The notes: generated from the letters alone by a model not told the origin. DNA of 64,000 nt from Pedobacter sp. PLR (GCF_026239675.1 NZ_JAPIVQ010000005.1:1-64000), one strand, 5' to 3'; counted from the first letter of the stretch, positions 19,319 to 28,946 are shown. A program made the numbers and translations.

Positions 19319-19849
19319 TTAAATGCTGCCCGGGATTTCGATTTCAAATAATGCCAGAACGATGTTTTCGTAGTGTTTAGGCAATACGTCTGACGCTTCA
19401 GGAACGATATTCCCTAAATAATCGAAGCCACACCGCTCATAATAGGCGATCAATTTCGGGTTGTCTCCCCAGGTATCCAGGCGGATATATTTCTTTTCTT
19501 TTTTAGCGCCATATTCCTTAGCCCATTCAATAATCATGTTCACAAAATGATGACCCCTGAATTCGGGATTCGTGACGATACGGTGGATATATATGGCCGG
19601 ATCAACATCTTTTTCTTTCCAGATCAGCGGATCATTAAAGTCGATGGCAAAGATGCAGGCCGTTTGTCCGTCGATGATTATTTTCCATTGTCTGGTTTCA
19701 TCAATCTCTTTTTCAATTAAACTACGTTCAAATCCTTGCCAGTGTTTTTTAAATACTGTCTTTTGATAAGCGATGGCATCGTCATAAAGTTCAAAGATGC
19801 GCCCGATGTCGTTTTGTGCTGAAGGAATGATGGTAACGTCTTTTAACAT
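19319..19849 (-). CDS. GNAT family N-acetyltransferase
   Basis: 176 residues, one GNAT domain. Motif A with the acetyl-CoA pyrophosphate loop is YIHRIVTNPEFRGHHFVNMIIEWA (about residues 87-110; loop RGHHFV), and motif B is IRLDTWGDNPKLIAYYERCGFDYLG, the usual NxxxxxxYxxxGF end. It would acetylate an amine with acetyl-CoA in the cytoplasm; the substrate is unknown. It is transcribed towards the AsmA gene and probably single. Confidence 0.88.
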   Translation of the reverse strand: MLKDVTIIPSAQNDIGRIFELYDDAIAYQKTVFKKHWQGFERSLIEKEIDETRQWKIIIDGQTACIFAIDFNDPLIWKEKDVDPAIYIHRIVTNPEFRGHHFVNMIIEWAKEYGAKKEKKYIRLDTWGDNPKLIAYYERCGFDYLGNIVPEASDVLPKHYENIVLALFEIEIPGSI

Positions 19850-19950
19850 TTTGCTTAAATTGAATTAACCGTAAAAGTCGCAATTTTATGCTAAGCGGAA
19901 GGGGTACAGATTCAATTTATTTAACGTACACAGATGAGGAAGAATTACTG

Positions 19951-19979
19951 TTGAAAGCCGGGTAAAATTGATAAATTTG
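19951..19979 (+). promoter_or_regulatory. Bacteroidota promoter for the osmC-family gene
   Basis: TTG at 19951-19953, an 18-base spacer and TAAATTTG at 19972-19979 fit the TTG/TAnnTTTG consensus well. The start of transcription would be near 19986, giving a leader of about 48 bases to the ATG at 20034. It is the best complete promoter seen in the window. Confidence 0.65.
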
Positions 19980-20033
19980 ATAGAAAGCCTGTAAGCCGCT
20001 TAAAATCAATAAACTATTTAAAACAATTGAACT

Positions 20034-20444
20034 ATGAAACGTAACGCAACAGCCGTTTGGAATGGCACAATTAAAGAGGGTGCCGGACATCTGAGCACCG
20101 ATAGTACAGTATTGGATCAGACACCATACTCATTTAACAGTAGGTTTGCAGATGGGATTGGCACCAATCCGGAGGAGCTATTGGCTGCTGCTCATGCGGG
20201 ATGCTTCACGATGAAATTAAGTCTGGATCTGACAGAGGCAGGTTTTAAGCCAGGTAATCTGGAAACCAAAGCGACCATTTCTTTAGACAATGGCGTAATC
20301 AGCAGTTCTAATCTGGTTTTAAAAGCCAGCATTCCTGGTATTACAGAAGAGCAGTTTCAGGAAATTGCAAAGGGAGCAAAAGCAAATTGTCCGGTGAGTA
20401 AGGCCTTCGCTATGGATATTACTTTAGACGCTAGCTTAGTATAA
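20034..20444 (+). CDS. OsmC family peroxiredoxin
   Basis: 136 residues, the size of OsmC proteins. Redox cysteines are Cys57 in AAAHAGCFTM and Cys119 in AKANCPVSKAF, the standard pair that reduces organic hydroperoxides. The N-terminal strand pattern (RNATAVWNGTIKEGAG) is of the OsmC rather than Ohr type. It protects the cytoplasm from organic peroxides, using lipoyl or thiol reductants. It has its own promoter upstream and a long hairpin 28 bases downstream, so it is probably monocistronic. Confidence 0.93.
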   Translation: MKRNATAVWNGTIKEGAGHLSTDSTVLDQTPYSFNSRFADGIGTNPEELLAAAHAGCFTMKLSLDLTEAGFKPGNLETKATISLDNGVISSSNLVLKASIPGITEEQFQEIAKGAKANCPVSKAFAMDITLDASLV

Positions 20445-20472
20445 GTACCTCGCTGTCTTTTAGCGATTAACA

Positions 20473-20516
20473 GATGAAACTGTCAGATGCAAATAAATGC
20501 TTTTGGCAGTTTTATC
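20473..20516 (+). terminator. Long hairpin after the osmC-family gene
   Basis: A 19-base stem (left arm 20473-20491, right arm 20498-20516) closes a six-base loop AATAAA. Counting G-U pairs, all but one position can pair. It is followed by a short T-rich stretch. It probably ends the osmC transcript; it could also lie in a proB leader. Confidence 0.6.
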
Positions 20517-20650
20517 ATTTTAGAGCGGTTTTAATCGCAAATGCGTGAATAAAATTCGCAATATTCTTTAAACCGGCTGAAAATAAAGGAATTGATGAGA
20601 GAAATAAGGTAAAATTTCTATTTTAGGAGAAATTATCAAATTCAATAGAA

Positions 20651-21685
20651 ATGAATAAGCCGATACTTGTTTTGAAATTAGGTACTGCATCTATTACGAC
20701 TCCAAAAGGAGAGTTGGATGAGGGAGTTATTGCTGATGTAGCGGCACAGGTTGCCCGGCTGGCGAAAGGACACCGGCTAATTCTGGTTTCTTCCGGTGCT
20801 GTTGCTGCGGGAAAGCAATTCTTAAAGAACTACAAAGGGAAAATCTCTGAAAGAAAGGCTGCGGCTGCTATCGGGAACCCCATATTGTTGAACACCTATT
20901 CGAAGCATTTTTACCCCTACGGCATCCAGATGGCGCAAAGTCTGTGTGAGCGCCGGCACTTTTCCAATAGAACGCAATTTCTACAACTTAAAGAGACTTA
21001 TGAAGAATTGTGGCGAAACGGGGTAATCCCCATTGCAAATGAGAATGATGTAGTGAGTGATCTGGAATTGAGGTTTTCTGATAATGATGAGCTGGCAACG
21101 CTGTTAGGTGTTGGTTTTGGCGCTTCGCTGATATTGTTGGGGACTTCGGTTCCGGGGGTATTGGATAAAGACGGAAAAGTTGTAGAGCAGATAGACTCGG
21201 TCAATAATGAGGTATTCTCTCTGGCAGATAAGAAAACTTCTGACCTCGGATTGGGAGGTATGGTTTCCAAACTTACTTTCGCTCATCTGGCTTCTACGAT
21301 GGGGATTAAAGTGGTGATTTTTGGCATCAGAACACCGAACGGTATTCTGGATGCGGCAGCCGGGAAAACAGGTACCTTATTTACACCTGGAAATTGCACG
21401 CTGACGGCCAGAAATAAATGGCTGGCCAGTGGAAGCCTGGTCACCGGTAGGTTAATGATCGATGAGGGAGCTTCTGAGGCGATTAGAAGTCGCAAAAGCT
21501 TACTGGCAGTAGGCGTGGTTTCTGTCGTTGCTGCCTTTGAAAACGGAGAAATATTTGAGCTGATAGATGCGCAAATGAACATCGTTGCGGTAGCAAGGGC
21601 AAAAGCATCCTCAGCATCGATTCAAAACAATTTAAAACAACATAATCTGGAGATTGCCAACGCCAGTGACATCGTTATCTTATAA
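20651..21685 (+). CDS. proB: Glutamate 5-kinase
   Basis: 344 residues. The amino-acid-kinase domain begins LVLKLGTASITTP, contains VSSGAVAAGK and the substrate-binding IANENDVVSDLELRFSDND, and a C-terminal PUA-like region follows (about residues 255-340, DEGASEAIRSRKSLL). It phosphorylates glutamate to gamma-glutamyl phosphate, the first step of proline synthesis and usually the point of proline feedback control. AGGAG lies about 25 bases upstream. It is followed after 8 bases by proA, so the two are an operon and channel the labile intermediate. Confidence 0.96.
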   Translation: MNKPILVLKLGTASITTPKGELDEGVIADVAAQVARLAKGHRLILVSSGAVAAGKQFLKNYKGKISERKAAAAIGNPILLNTYSKHFYPYGIQMAQSLCERRHFSNRTQFLQLKETYEELWRNGVIPIANENDVVSDLELRFSDNDELATLLGVGFGASLILLGTSVPGVLDKDGKVVEQIDSVNNEVFSLADKKTSDLGLGGMVSKLTFAHLASTMGIKVVIFGIRTPNGILDAAAGKTGTLFTPGNCTLTARNKWLASGSLVTGRLMIDEGASEAIRSRKSLLAVGVVSVVAAFENGEIFELIDAQMNIVAVARAKASSASIQNNLKQHNLEIANASDIVIL

Positions 21686-21693
21686 AAAAAGCA

Positions 21694-22944
21694 ATGGAAT
21701 CTATAGAAAACCAGTTGATTAATGCTAAGAAAGCCAGATATTCCATCGCTTCGTTGAGTGATGAAGGGAAAACATTGCTGTTGCACCGTTTGGCCGTAGT
21801 AATCCGTGATAAATCTGCTCAGATCATCGAAGAGAACTTAAAAGATCTTCAGAAAATGGCAGATTCAGATCCTAAAAAAGACCGCTTGCTATTGAATAGC
21901 GAACGAATTTTAGGATTGGCCAGCAGTTTGAAAGATGTAGCTGCTTTACCTGATCCGACCAATCAATTGATTTCCAGTAAGACAATGGACAATGGTTTAC
22001 TGATTCAAAAGAAAACTGTAGCGCTGGGGGTGGTTGGGGTGATTTACGAATCCAGACCCAATGTTACCATTGATGTGGCTTCATTATGTATCAGGTCCGG
22101 CAATGTTTGTCTGCTTCGTGGCGGACAAGATGCTTTTCATACCAATCTCTTTTTAGTTTCTTTAATTCAGGAGGTTTTACTGGAATCCGGATTAGATCCA
22201 AATATTGTGCAACAATTGCCGGCGGACAGGAAATATATACTGGAAATCCTCCAGGCGGAGAAATATATTGATGTTATTATTCCCCGTGGTTCCAATGAGT
22301 TGATTTCTTTTGTGCGTAAGAACGCTTTGGTGCCTGTTATAGAGACCGGAGCAGGTGTTTGCCATACTTACGTAGCTGCTACGGCAAAGTTGCTTATAGC
22401 GGCGGAAATCGTGCAGAATGCGAAGGTCTCCCGTCCTTCAGTATGTAATGCACTGGATACGGTATTGGTAGATCAAATGATTGCTGCTGATTTCTTAAAG
22501 TTGCTGGCGCCTTTACTGGCTGCGCATCAGGTAGAAATTTTTGCAGATGATACTGCCTTTTCGATTTTAAATCGGGAGGAATATCCTTATTTGTCCGGAG
22601 CAACGACTGATGATTTTGGCAGGGAATTTCTTGATTATAAGTGTTCTGTTAAGATCGTCGAAAATATAGATGAAGCAATCGCTCATATATCTGAATTCTC
22701 TTCGAAGCATTCGGAGGCGATTGTGACGGAAAATGCGCAGGAAGCCGAACAGTTCCTGGAAGAGGTTGATGCTGCGGTTGTTTACTGGAATGCCTCTACG
22801 CGCTTCACTGATGGACAGATGTTCGGATTGGGTGCTGAAATCGGAATTTCAACACAGAAACTTCATGCCAGAGGGCCTTTTGCCTTAGAAAAACTGGTAA
22901 CGGAAAAATGGATCGTGAAAGGGGATGGGCAAATAAGAAATTAA
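21694..22944 (+). CDS. proA: Glutamate-5-semialdehyde dehydrogenase (gamma-glutamyl phosphate reductase)
   Basis: 416 residues, typical. ALDH-superfamily features: GVVGVIYESRPNVTIDVAS near residue 110, the catalytic Cys in GAGVCHTYV (about 228), and the C-terminal motif FGLGAEIGISTQKLHARGP. It reduces gamma-glutamyl phosphate to glutamate semialdehyde with NADPH; this cyclises and proC, not in this window, makes proline. It starts 8 bases after the proB stop. Confidence 0.97.
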   Translation: MESIENQLINAKKARYSIASLSDEGKTLLLHRLAVVIRDKSAQIIEENLKDLQKMADSDPKKDRLLLNSERILGLASSLKDVAALPDPTNQLISSKTMDNGLLIQKKTVALGVVGVIYESRPNVTIDVASLCIRSGNVCLLRGGQDAFHTNLFLVSLIQEVLLESGLDPNIVQQLPADRKYILEILQAEKYIDVIIPRGSNELISFVRKNALVPVIETGAGVCHTYVAATAKLLIAAEIVQNAKVSRPSVCNALDTVLVDQMIAADFLKLLAPLLAAHQVEIFADDTAFSILNREEYPYLSGATTDDFGREFLDYKCSVKIVENIDEAIAHISEFSSKHSEAIVTENAQEAEQFLEEVDAAVVYWNASTRFTDGQMFGLGAEIGISTQKLHARGPFALEKLVTEKWIVKGDGQIRN

Positions 22945-23094
22945 CTGTGAGTTCCCCAATTCCCTATTTGGGAAAAAAGAAGGACAATGTTTTTTCGCTT
23001 ATTGCAAAAAAAAGGGATTGCTACCCGTGTTTATACGGGTAAGGTAGCATGGCTTGACTTTTGAATATTGTTCAGCATAACTACTTCCTATTCC

Positions 23095-24195
23095 ATGTCG
23101 AACAATTTAAGTCAACCTCAACCCTTACTGTTGAAAATGTTAGGGGAAATCGAGGATTATGCGATTTTATTTCTTGATCAGTATGGATGCGTGGGAAGCT
23201 GGAATAAAGGTGCCGAGAAGATCAAAGGCTATACTGCTGAGGAGATTGTGGGCCTGGACTTCCGGTTGTTTTATACCGAAGAAGCACGGGCCAATAAGAT
23301 TCCTGATCAATTGCTGGAAGAAGCGATTCTGAATGGAAAGGCCCATCATAGAGGGTGGCGCGTCCGGAAAGATGGGGGACAATTCTGGGCGCATGTCACC
23401 ATCACCACCGTTTATGATGACGAGAATGAGGTGATCGGTTTTTCTAAATTCACCCGGGATCTTACCGATAAGCTGAATGCCGAAAAAGCATTGAAAGAGT
23501 ATGCAAGGGTACTTGAGTTCAGAAATAAAGAGCTGGAACAATTTGTATACATCGCTTCCCATGACTTGCAGGAGCCACTGCTGACTGTTAAAAACTTTGT
23601 AGGTTTATTGAAGAAAGAGTATGGAGCACTGTTTGATGAAAACGGCACTTTATACCTGAATTATATCGCGGAATCCGCAGAAAAAATGAAACACCTGATC
23701 AAAGGCGTTTTAGATTATGCGCGGTTAGGAACCCATGAGCCTAAGGATCTGGTGGATTGCAATGAGCTGATGGCAGGGCTACAAGAGTCGTTTTCTAATG
23801 AAATAGAGGGGCCTGGACTGGAAATCGGGTACGATAATTTACCGCGTGTTCCCGCTTATGAACTGGCATTGAAACAGCTTTTCCAACACTTGTTCAGCAA
23901 TGCGGTAAAATTCAGAAAAAAAGAAGAGGTCCTGAAAATTCAGGTGACCGCTCATTATGAAGATTGCCATTGGCATTTTCAGTTTAAGGACAATGGAATC
24001 GGAATAGAAGAAAGATATAAGCACAAGATATTCCTGATTTTTCAGCGTTTAAATAGTCAGGAAGACTATGTAGGGCATGGAATCGGGCTTTCCCACTGTA
24101 AAAAGATAGTCGAGCTCCATGGCGGGGAGATTTATGTGAAATCCGCTTTGAATGAAGGTAGTACCTTTTGTTTTAGCCTTAAAAATGATAGATAA
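23095..24195 (+). CDS. PAS domain sensor histidine kinase
   Basis: 366 residues from the ATG at 23095; a TTG at 23068 would extend the frame. A PAS domain covers about residues 15-135 (IEDYAILFLDQYGCVGSWNKGAE, GYTAEEIVG, then a PAC-like GFSKFTRDLTDK). A short coiled linker leads to the H-box FVYIASHDLQEPL with the phosphoacceptor His, and a HATPase domain has N-box FSNAVKF, G1 DNGIGIE and G2 GHGIGLSHCKKIVELHGG. There is no membrane segment, so it senses a cytoplasmic cue. The response regulator gene follows after two bases. Confidence 0.93.
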   Translation: MSNNLSQPQPLLLKMLGEIEDYAILFLDQYGCVGSWNKGAEKIKGYTAEEIVGLDFRLFYTEEARANKIPDQLLEEAILNGKAHHRGWRVRKDGGQFWAHVTITTVYDDENEVIGFSKFTRDLTDKLNAEKALKEYARVLEFRNKELEQFVYIASHDLQEPLLTVKNFVGLLKKEYGALFDENGTLYLNYIAESAEKMKHLIKGVLDYARLGTHEPKDLVDCNELMAGLQESFSNEIEGPGLEIGYDNLPRVPAYELALKQLFQHLFSNAVKFRKKEEVLKIQVTAHYEDCHWHFQFKDNGIGIEERYKHKIFLIFQRLNSQEDYVGHGIGLSHCKKIVELHGGEIYVKSALNEGSTFCFSLKNDR

Positions 24196-24197
24196 GC

Positions 24198-24635
24198 ATG
24201 AAAAAATTTAAGGATCTTAGTTGTGTATTACTTGTTGATGATGACATCCCAACCAATTATATCCACCGTAAAATCGTTCAGAATACCAATATAGAAGTCG
24301 ATATTAAGGCAATTACCTCTGCAAGAGAGGCGCTGGATTACCTGACATTTACCGGAAAATATGAGCAGGATGTTGAGGAGATGAGGCCCGGAATCATCTT
24401 TCTGGATATCAATATGCCCGGAATGAGTGGCTGGGACTTTATGGAGGAATACCGTAAAATTGAGGCTTCCAGAAAATCGAAAATAATTGTAGTCATGCTC
24501 ACAACTTCTCTAAATCCGGATGATGAACTAATGGCCTCTGCCGACCATGAAATTATGAATTACTTACATAAACCTCTAAATGAAGACGCGTTTGTTAAAA
24601 TTGCAGGTAAATATTTTGAGGAGATTAACAATTAA
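24198..24635 (+). CDS. Single-domain response regulator
   Basis: 145 residues consisting of one receiver domain with no output domain. The acidic pocket is Asp14-Asp16 (LLVDDD), the phosphoacceptor is Asp70 in FLDINMPG, the switch Thr is 102/103 and Lys125 lies in YLHKPL. It should be phosphorylated by the kinase encoded two bases upstream and act by protein contact, as CheY- or Rcp1-like regulators do. The 'GKYEQDVEEMRP' stretch before the phospho-site is typical of the Bacteroidota Rcp1-like set. Confidence 0.93.
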   Translation: MKKFKDLSCVLLVDDDIPTNYIHRKIVQNTNIEVDIKAITSAREALDYLTFTGKYEQDVEEMRPGIIFLDINMPGMSGWDFMEEYRKIEASRKSKIIVVMLTTSLNPDDELMASADHEIMNYLHKPLNEDAFVKIAGKYFEEINN

Positions 24636-24666
24636 TTCTATAGATTGGCTGTAAATTATTTTACTA

Positions 24667-25680
24667 ATGAAACCTCCATCTATTAAGGATATTGCAAAAA
24701 AAGCAGAAGTATCCATTACAACAGTCTCATTTATCTTGAACGGCAAAGCCGAAAAGATGCGTATTAGCAAGGAGGTGATCAAACGGGTAGAAGAGATTAT
24801 TCTTGAGCTTGGATTTAAACCAAATCAGATCGCCAGAAGTCTGCGGACAGGGAATACCAAAACAATCGGGTTGATTGTGGAGGATATTTCTAACCCATTT
24901 TTCTCAGCCATTGCCAGACGTATTGAAGATAAAGCCTATAAAAAGGGCTATAAAATCACCTATTCGAGTACGGAGAATGATCCGGCAAAAGCCAGAGATC
25001 TGATCGAAATGTTCAAGTCCAGAAAGGTAGATGCGTATATCATTGCACCGGTTCCGGGTATTGAGGAAGACATCAGACAGTTACTTGCAGAAAAAATTCC
25101 TGTGGTCATCTTTGACAGAAATCTTCCTGATCTGGATGTAAATTTTGTGGTTGTCGATAACTTTAAAGGTGGTTATTCCGCTGCGGAATTCCTGATTAAA
25201 AAGGGGAGAAAGAACATTGCTTTCGTGACGGTTGATGTAGCGGTAGATCAGATTAACAACCGTTATCTGGGATATGAGCAGGCATTAAAGGATCATGGTA
25301 TTGAGGCAAATCAGCATTTCCTGGTTAAAATTCCATTCGATAGTACAGAAGAGGATACGAATGAGCGCTTAAAAGTCTTGTTTGAAGAGAATCCGGAGAT
25401 TGATGCCGTGTTTTTCTCTACGAATTACCTGGCTGTAAGAGGTTTGTTTTTCCTTAAAAAGATTAAGAAGCCTATTGATGATGGTTTTATGATTGTGGCA
25501 TATGATGATCAGGATGTTTTCAAGATCCATACACCTCCAATCAGTGTGGTTGATCAACCCATAGAACAGATCGCTGAAAAAATCATTGATATCATTCTCC
25601 AGGAGCTTTCTGCGGATAGATCATTACCCCAAACTGAAAGAAGTAAGGTTACCTTACCTACTAAATTTATAGAAAGATAA
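24667..25680 (+). CDS. LacI family transcriptional regulator
   Basis: 337 residues. The LacI helix-turn-helix is at the N-terminus (SIKDIAKKAEVSITTVSFILNGK), with hinge helix RISKEVIKRVEEIILELGFKPN-like at about 30-52. A periplasmic-binding-protein-like effector domain follows (TIGLIVEDISNPFFSAIARRIE, VVIFDRNLPDL, IAFVTVDVA). It would repress sugar genes until a sugar or sugar phosphate binds. An inverted repeat GTAAA-TTAT-TTTAC at 24651-24664, directly before the ATG, could be an autoregulatory site. Its convergent neighbour is a phosphosugar mutase, but a regulatory link is not shown. Confidence 0.94.
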   Translation: MKPPSIKDIAKKAEVSITTVSFILNGKAEKMRISKEVIKRVEEIILELGFKPNQIARSLRTGNTKTIGLIVEDISNPFFSAIARRIEDKAYKKGYKITYSSTENDPAKARDLIEMFKSRKVDAYIIAPVPGIEEDIRQLLAEKIPVVIFDRNLPDLDVNFVVVDNFKGGYSAAEFLIKKGRKNIAFVTVDVAVDQINNRYLGYEQALKDHGIEANQHFLVKIPFDSTEEDTNERLKVLFEENPEIDAVFFSTNYLAVRGLFFLKKIKKPIDDGFMIVAYDDQDVFKIHTPPISVVDQPIEQIAEKIIDIILQELSADRSLPQTERSKVTLPTKFIER

Positions 25681-25706
25681 GATTTAGAGGCTTAAGCCTC
25701 TAAATC
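25681..25706. terminator. Perfect 26-base palindrome shared by convergent genes
   Basis: 25681-25706 reads the same on both strands (half-site GATTTAGAGGCTT). It begins at the first base after the LacI stop and includes the stop and last codons (DLEA) of the convergent phosphosugar mutase. A T-containing stretch follows on the plus side (TTTCATTATT). It is probably a bidirectional terminator built into coding sequence. Confidence 0.75.
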
Positions 25707-27425
25707 TTTCATTATTGCTTTAATCTTTTCGCCAAGTAAGGCGTCAGTAGCTTTAAAGCTTGCTTTGTCTTTTAATGCGGTGTTCACACTGCAATAGAAC
25801 TTAATCTTAGGTTCTGTTCCCGATGGTCTTGCCGAAACAATACTGCCATCTTCGGTGATAAACTGTAATACATCCGATTTAGGGAAGTCTAGTTTTGTTT
25901 TCTCACCAGTACTCAGGTTAGTTTCAAAGCCCAGTTCATAATCCTTCAATAAAGCTACTTTAGCACCTCCAAGTGTTGCAGGTGGGTTGCTTCTGAATTT
26001 CTCCATCATCGCTTTGATTTCTTCCGCACCGGTTTTTCCTTTTTTAGTGATCGAAACCAGTTCTTCTTTATACAAGCCGTATTCTACGTACATGTCTAAC
26101 ATGGCATTGTACAAGCTACTGCCTTTGTCTTTATAGAAAGCGGTCATTTCTGCGATAAATGCGCAGGAAACTACAGCGTCTTTGTCTCTAACCAGTTCAC
26201 CAATCAGGTAACCATAACTTTCTTCACCACCACCGATAAAGGTTTTCTTTCCTTCAAGGCTGGTCATCAGTTGTCCGATGAATTTGAATCCGGTCAGGGT
26301 ATTATAGAAAGTAACGTTTTTCTTTTTAGCGATTTCTTCGATGATATTGGTCGTCACAATGGTTTTAACGATGTATTGATCACCATCAAGTTTTCCTTTT
26401 TCTTCCCATGCACTTAGTAAATAGTTGATCAGAAGACTACCTGTTTGATTACCATTCAGCAATACGAATTCTCCGTCGTTATTTTTAACGGCGATACCTA
26501 CTCTGTCTGCATCAGGATCTGTTGCCAGTACAAGGTCTGCATCAATTTCTTCTGCTTTTTTAAGCGCTAAAGTCAGGGCTTCTTTTTCCTCAGGATTAGG
26601 GTAAACAACGGTTGGGAAATTGCCATCCGGTGTGCTTTGCTCTTCTACCAGGGTTAAATTAGTAAAACCGAACTGTGCCAATGCCTGTGGTACCAGTGTA
26701 ATTCCTGTACCATGGATAGGAGAGTAGACGATTTTAAGGTCTTTCTGACGCGCAATCGCTTCAGGTGATACGGATAATTCAGTGATTTTATCCAGGTATA
26801 GCTGATCAATTTCTTCTCCGATCAGTTCAATATTTTCTTCAACACGGTCAAATTTCACCTCATCGATGCTTTTGATTCTGGCCACTTCGTCCATCACCAT
26901 CGCGTCATCAGGGGAAGTAAATTGTCCGCCATCAGCGCCATAAGCTTTATAACCGTTGTATTCTTTAGGGTTATGGGAAGCGGTTAGCATCACGCCACTT
27001 TTACAGCCCAGTTCTCTGATTGCAAAGGAAAGTTCCGGTGTTGGTCTTAATTCTTTGAAGAAATAGACGTGGATTCCGTTTGCGGAGAATACATTTGCAG
27101 TAATTCCGGCAAAATAATCCGAGTTATTGCGACTGTCGTGCGCAATGGCTACTTTGATCTTTTCATTAGGGTATTTGTTGATCAGGTAGTTGCAAAGTCC
27201 TTGTGTGGCCGTTCCAATGGTGTATTTGTTGATTCTGTTAGATCCGGCTCCCATGATGCCACGAAGGCCTCCAGTTCCGAATTCCAGGCTTCTGTAGAAA
27301 GAGTCGGTAAGCTCAGTTAAAGCTTCTTTATCTAATAGCTGCTGGATTCCTTCTTTTGTTTTACTGTCGTAATTACCATTTAGCCATTGGTTGATGGTAC
27401 TTAGGGTTGCTGCTTCTAATTGCAT
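25692..27425 (-). CDS. Phospho-sugar mutase (phosphoglucomutase/phosphomannomutase family)
   Basis: 577 residues from the ATG at 27425 (MQLEAATLSTINQWL), which matches the usual family start; an in-frame ATG at 27467 would add 14 residues. Features: substrate and metal motifs GTGGLRGIMGAGSNRIN, the phosphoserine loop TASHNPKEYNGYK, the metal loop DPDADRVGIAV, the sugar loop GGGEESYGYL and the C-terminal phosphate loop RPSGTEPKIKFY. It converts hexose 1- and 6-phosphates in the cytoplasm. This 570-590 residue type is the PGM2-like group, so glucose 1-phosphate is the likely main substrate. Confidence 0.95.
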   Translation of the reverse strand: MQLEAATLSTINQWLNGNYDSKTKEGIQQLLDKEALTELTDSFYRSLEFGTGGLRGIMGAGSNRINKYTIGTATQGLCNYLINKYPNEKIKVAIAHDSRNNSDYFAGITANVFSANGIHVYFFKELRPTPELSFAIRELGCKSGVMLTASHNPKEYNGYKAYGADGGQFTSPDDAMVMDEVARIKSIDEVKFDRVEENIELIGEEIDQLYLDKITELSVSPEAIARQKDLKIVYSPIHGTGITLVPQALAQFGFTNLTLVEEQSTPDGNFPTVVYPNPEEKEALTLALKKAEEIDADLVLATDPDADRVGIAVKNNDGEFVLLNGNQTGSLLINYLLSAWEEKGKLDGDQYIVKTIVTTNIIEEIAKKKNVTFYNTLTGFKFIGQLMTSLEGKKTFIGGGEESYGYLIGELVRDKDAVVSCAFIAEMTAFYKDKGSSLYNAMLDMYVEYGLYKEELVSITKKGKTGAEEIKAMMEKFRSNPPATLGGAKVALLKDYELGFETNLSTGEKTKLDFPKSDVLQFITEDGSIVSARPSGTEPKIKFYCSVNTALKDKASFKATDALLGEKIKAIMKDLEA

Positions 27426-27625
27426 ATGATTGTTTCTATCTTTTGACTCTTGCTGGAATAAACGCATAATCTTTCACCATGTTTTGTGAGAACAGGATTA
27501 AAATGCGGAATTCCAAATTTTATTTTGTGTATTTAGTGTTTATTATCGCCGTTTTTTTTAATTTCACGGCCACTATACAAGTATATAGCCAATTTATCAA
27601 AAAATAAAATTCTTACCTCAATTAA

Positions 27626-28939
27626 ATGAAGATATTAAAGTTTGGAGGAACTTCCGTAGGAAGCCCTGAGCGTATGAAAAAGTTGCTGGATATCATCAAT
27701 CCGGCCGAAGAGCAAATTGTGGTCCTATCAGCCGTGTCTGGTACAACCAATAGTTTAGTGGAAATTTCAGGCAAACTTTTAAAGGAGGATAAACAGGTGG
27801 CGTTAAGCTTAATTAACGCATTGCACCAGAAATATAATGAGTTCATTATTGAACTATTACCTCATGGAGAGTTTCATGAACAAGGACAGGAAGTTGTAGA
27901 ATACCACTTTGGTTTCCTGGCTTCTTTAGTGAATGATATTTTTACTCCGGTTGAAGAAAAAGTAGTGTTGGCACAGGGTGAACTGTTGTCGACTACCTTA
28001 TATCATATATACCTGAAATCTATCGGCGTACCATCGGTATTGCTTCCTGCATTGGATTTCATGAAGACTGACGAAGATAATGAGCCGGATGTTCCATTTA
28101 CTACGAAACATCTGACGCCAATATTGGAGCAGAATAAAGGAAATAAGTTGTTTATTACTCAGGGTTTTATCTGTAGAAACAGCTTTGGTGAAGTCGATAA
28201 TTTACGTCGCGGTGGAAGTGATTATACGGCTTCGTTAATCGGTGCAGCAATCCTTGCAGAAGAGGTTCAGATCTGGACTGATATCGACGGGATGCACAAT
28301 AATGATCCAAGGATTGTTAAAGGTACCAAGCCGATTTCTCACCTTTCTTTTGATGAAGCTGCGGAGCTTGCCTATTTCGGTGCAAAGATTTTACACCCAC
28401 AGTCGGTTTTCCCTGCACAGAAATATAAAATTCCGGTTAGGTTATTAAATACCATGGAGCCTTCTGCGCCAGGTACGTTAATCTCTTCGGAAAGTGAAAA
28501 AGGAAAGATCAAATCTATCGCTGCCAAAGATGGTATCATCGCGATTAAGATCCAGTCCAGCCGTATGTTATTGGCTTATGGTTTCTTAAGAAGGGTTTTT
28601 GAAATTTTCGAACGTTATAAAACACCAATCGATATGATTACTACTTCTGAAGTAGCGGTTTCCTTAACGATTGATTTTACCGATAACCTGGATAAAATTG
28701 TAGAAGAGCTTCATGCTTTCGGTTCAGTAGAAATTGATAGAGATCAAAGTATTGTTTGTGTGGTTGGTGATTTCAGCGCGCAAACGCATGGTTATGCTGC
28801 AAGAGTTTTAGATTCGATCAAACATATTCCAATCAGAATGATCTCTTACGGAGGTAGTAATTACAACATCTCTTTACTGATCAATACTGCGAATAAGACG
28901 GAAGCTTTAAAGAGCTTACATAACCGTTTGTTTGAATAA
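27626..28939 (+). CDS. lysC: Aspartate kinase
   Basis: 437 residues. The kinase domain begins MKILKFGGTSVGS, with LRRGGSDYTASLIGA and IWTDIDGMHNNDPRIV as aspartate-kinase signatures. Two ACT-like regulatory segments follow (about residues 300-430, IAIKIQSSRMLLAYGF and IVCVVGDF). It makes aspartyl phosphate at the head of the lysine, threonine and methionine pathways, usually under feedback inhibition by lysine or threonine through the ACT domains. It is a monofunctional kinase, not the kinase-homoserine dehydrogenase fusion. lysA lies 185 bases downstream on the same strand, suggesting a lysine-directed unit. Confidence 0.95.
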   Translation: MKILKFGGTSVGSPERMKKLLDIINPAEEQIVVLSAVSGTTNSLVEISGKLLKEDKQVALSLINALHQKYNEFIIELLPHGEFHEQGQEVVEYHFGFLASLVNDIFTPVEEKVVLAQGELLSTTLYHIYLKSIGVPSVLLPALDFMKTDEDNEPDVPFTTKHLTPILEQNKGNKLFITQGFICRNSFGEVDNLRRGGSDYTASLIGAAILAEEVQIWTDIDGMHNNDPRIVKGTKPISHLSFDEAAELAYFGAKILHPQSVFPAQKYKIPVRLLNTMEPSAPGTLISSESEKGKIKSIAAKDGIIAIKIQSSRMLLAYGFLRRVFEIFERYKTPIDMITTSEVAVSLTIDFTDNLDKIVEELHAFGSVEIDRDQSIVCVVGDFSAQTHGYAARVLDSIKHIPIRMISYGGSNYNISLLINTANKTEALKSLHNRLFE

Positions 28940-28946
28940 GAAGAGT

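Noticed and set aside
27468..27625. Possible lysine riboswitch before lysC
   Set aside because: The 158-base leader shows no convincing multi-stem structure or terminator switch.
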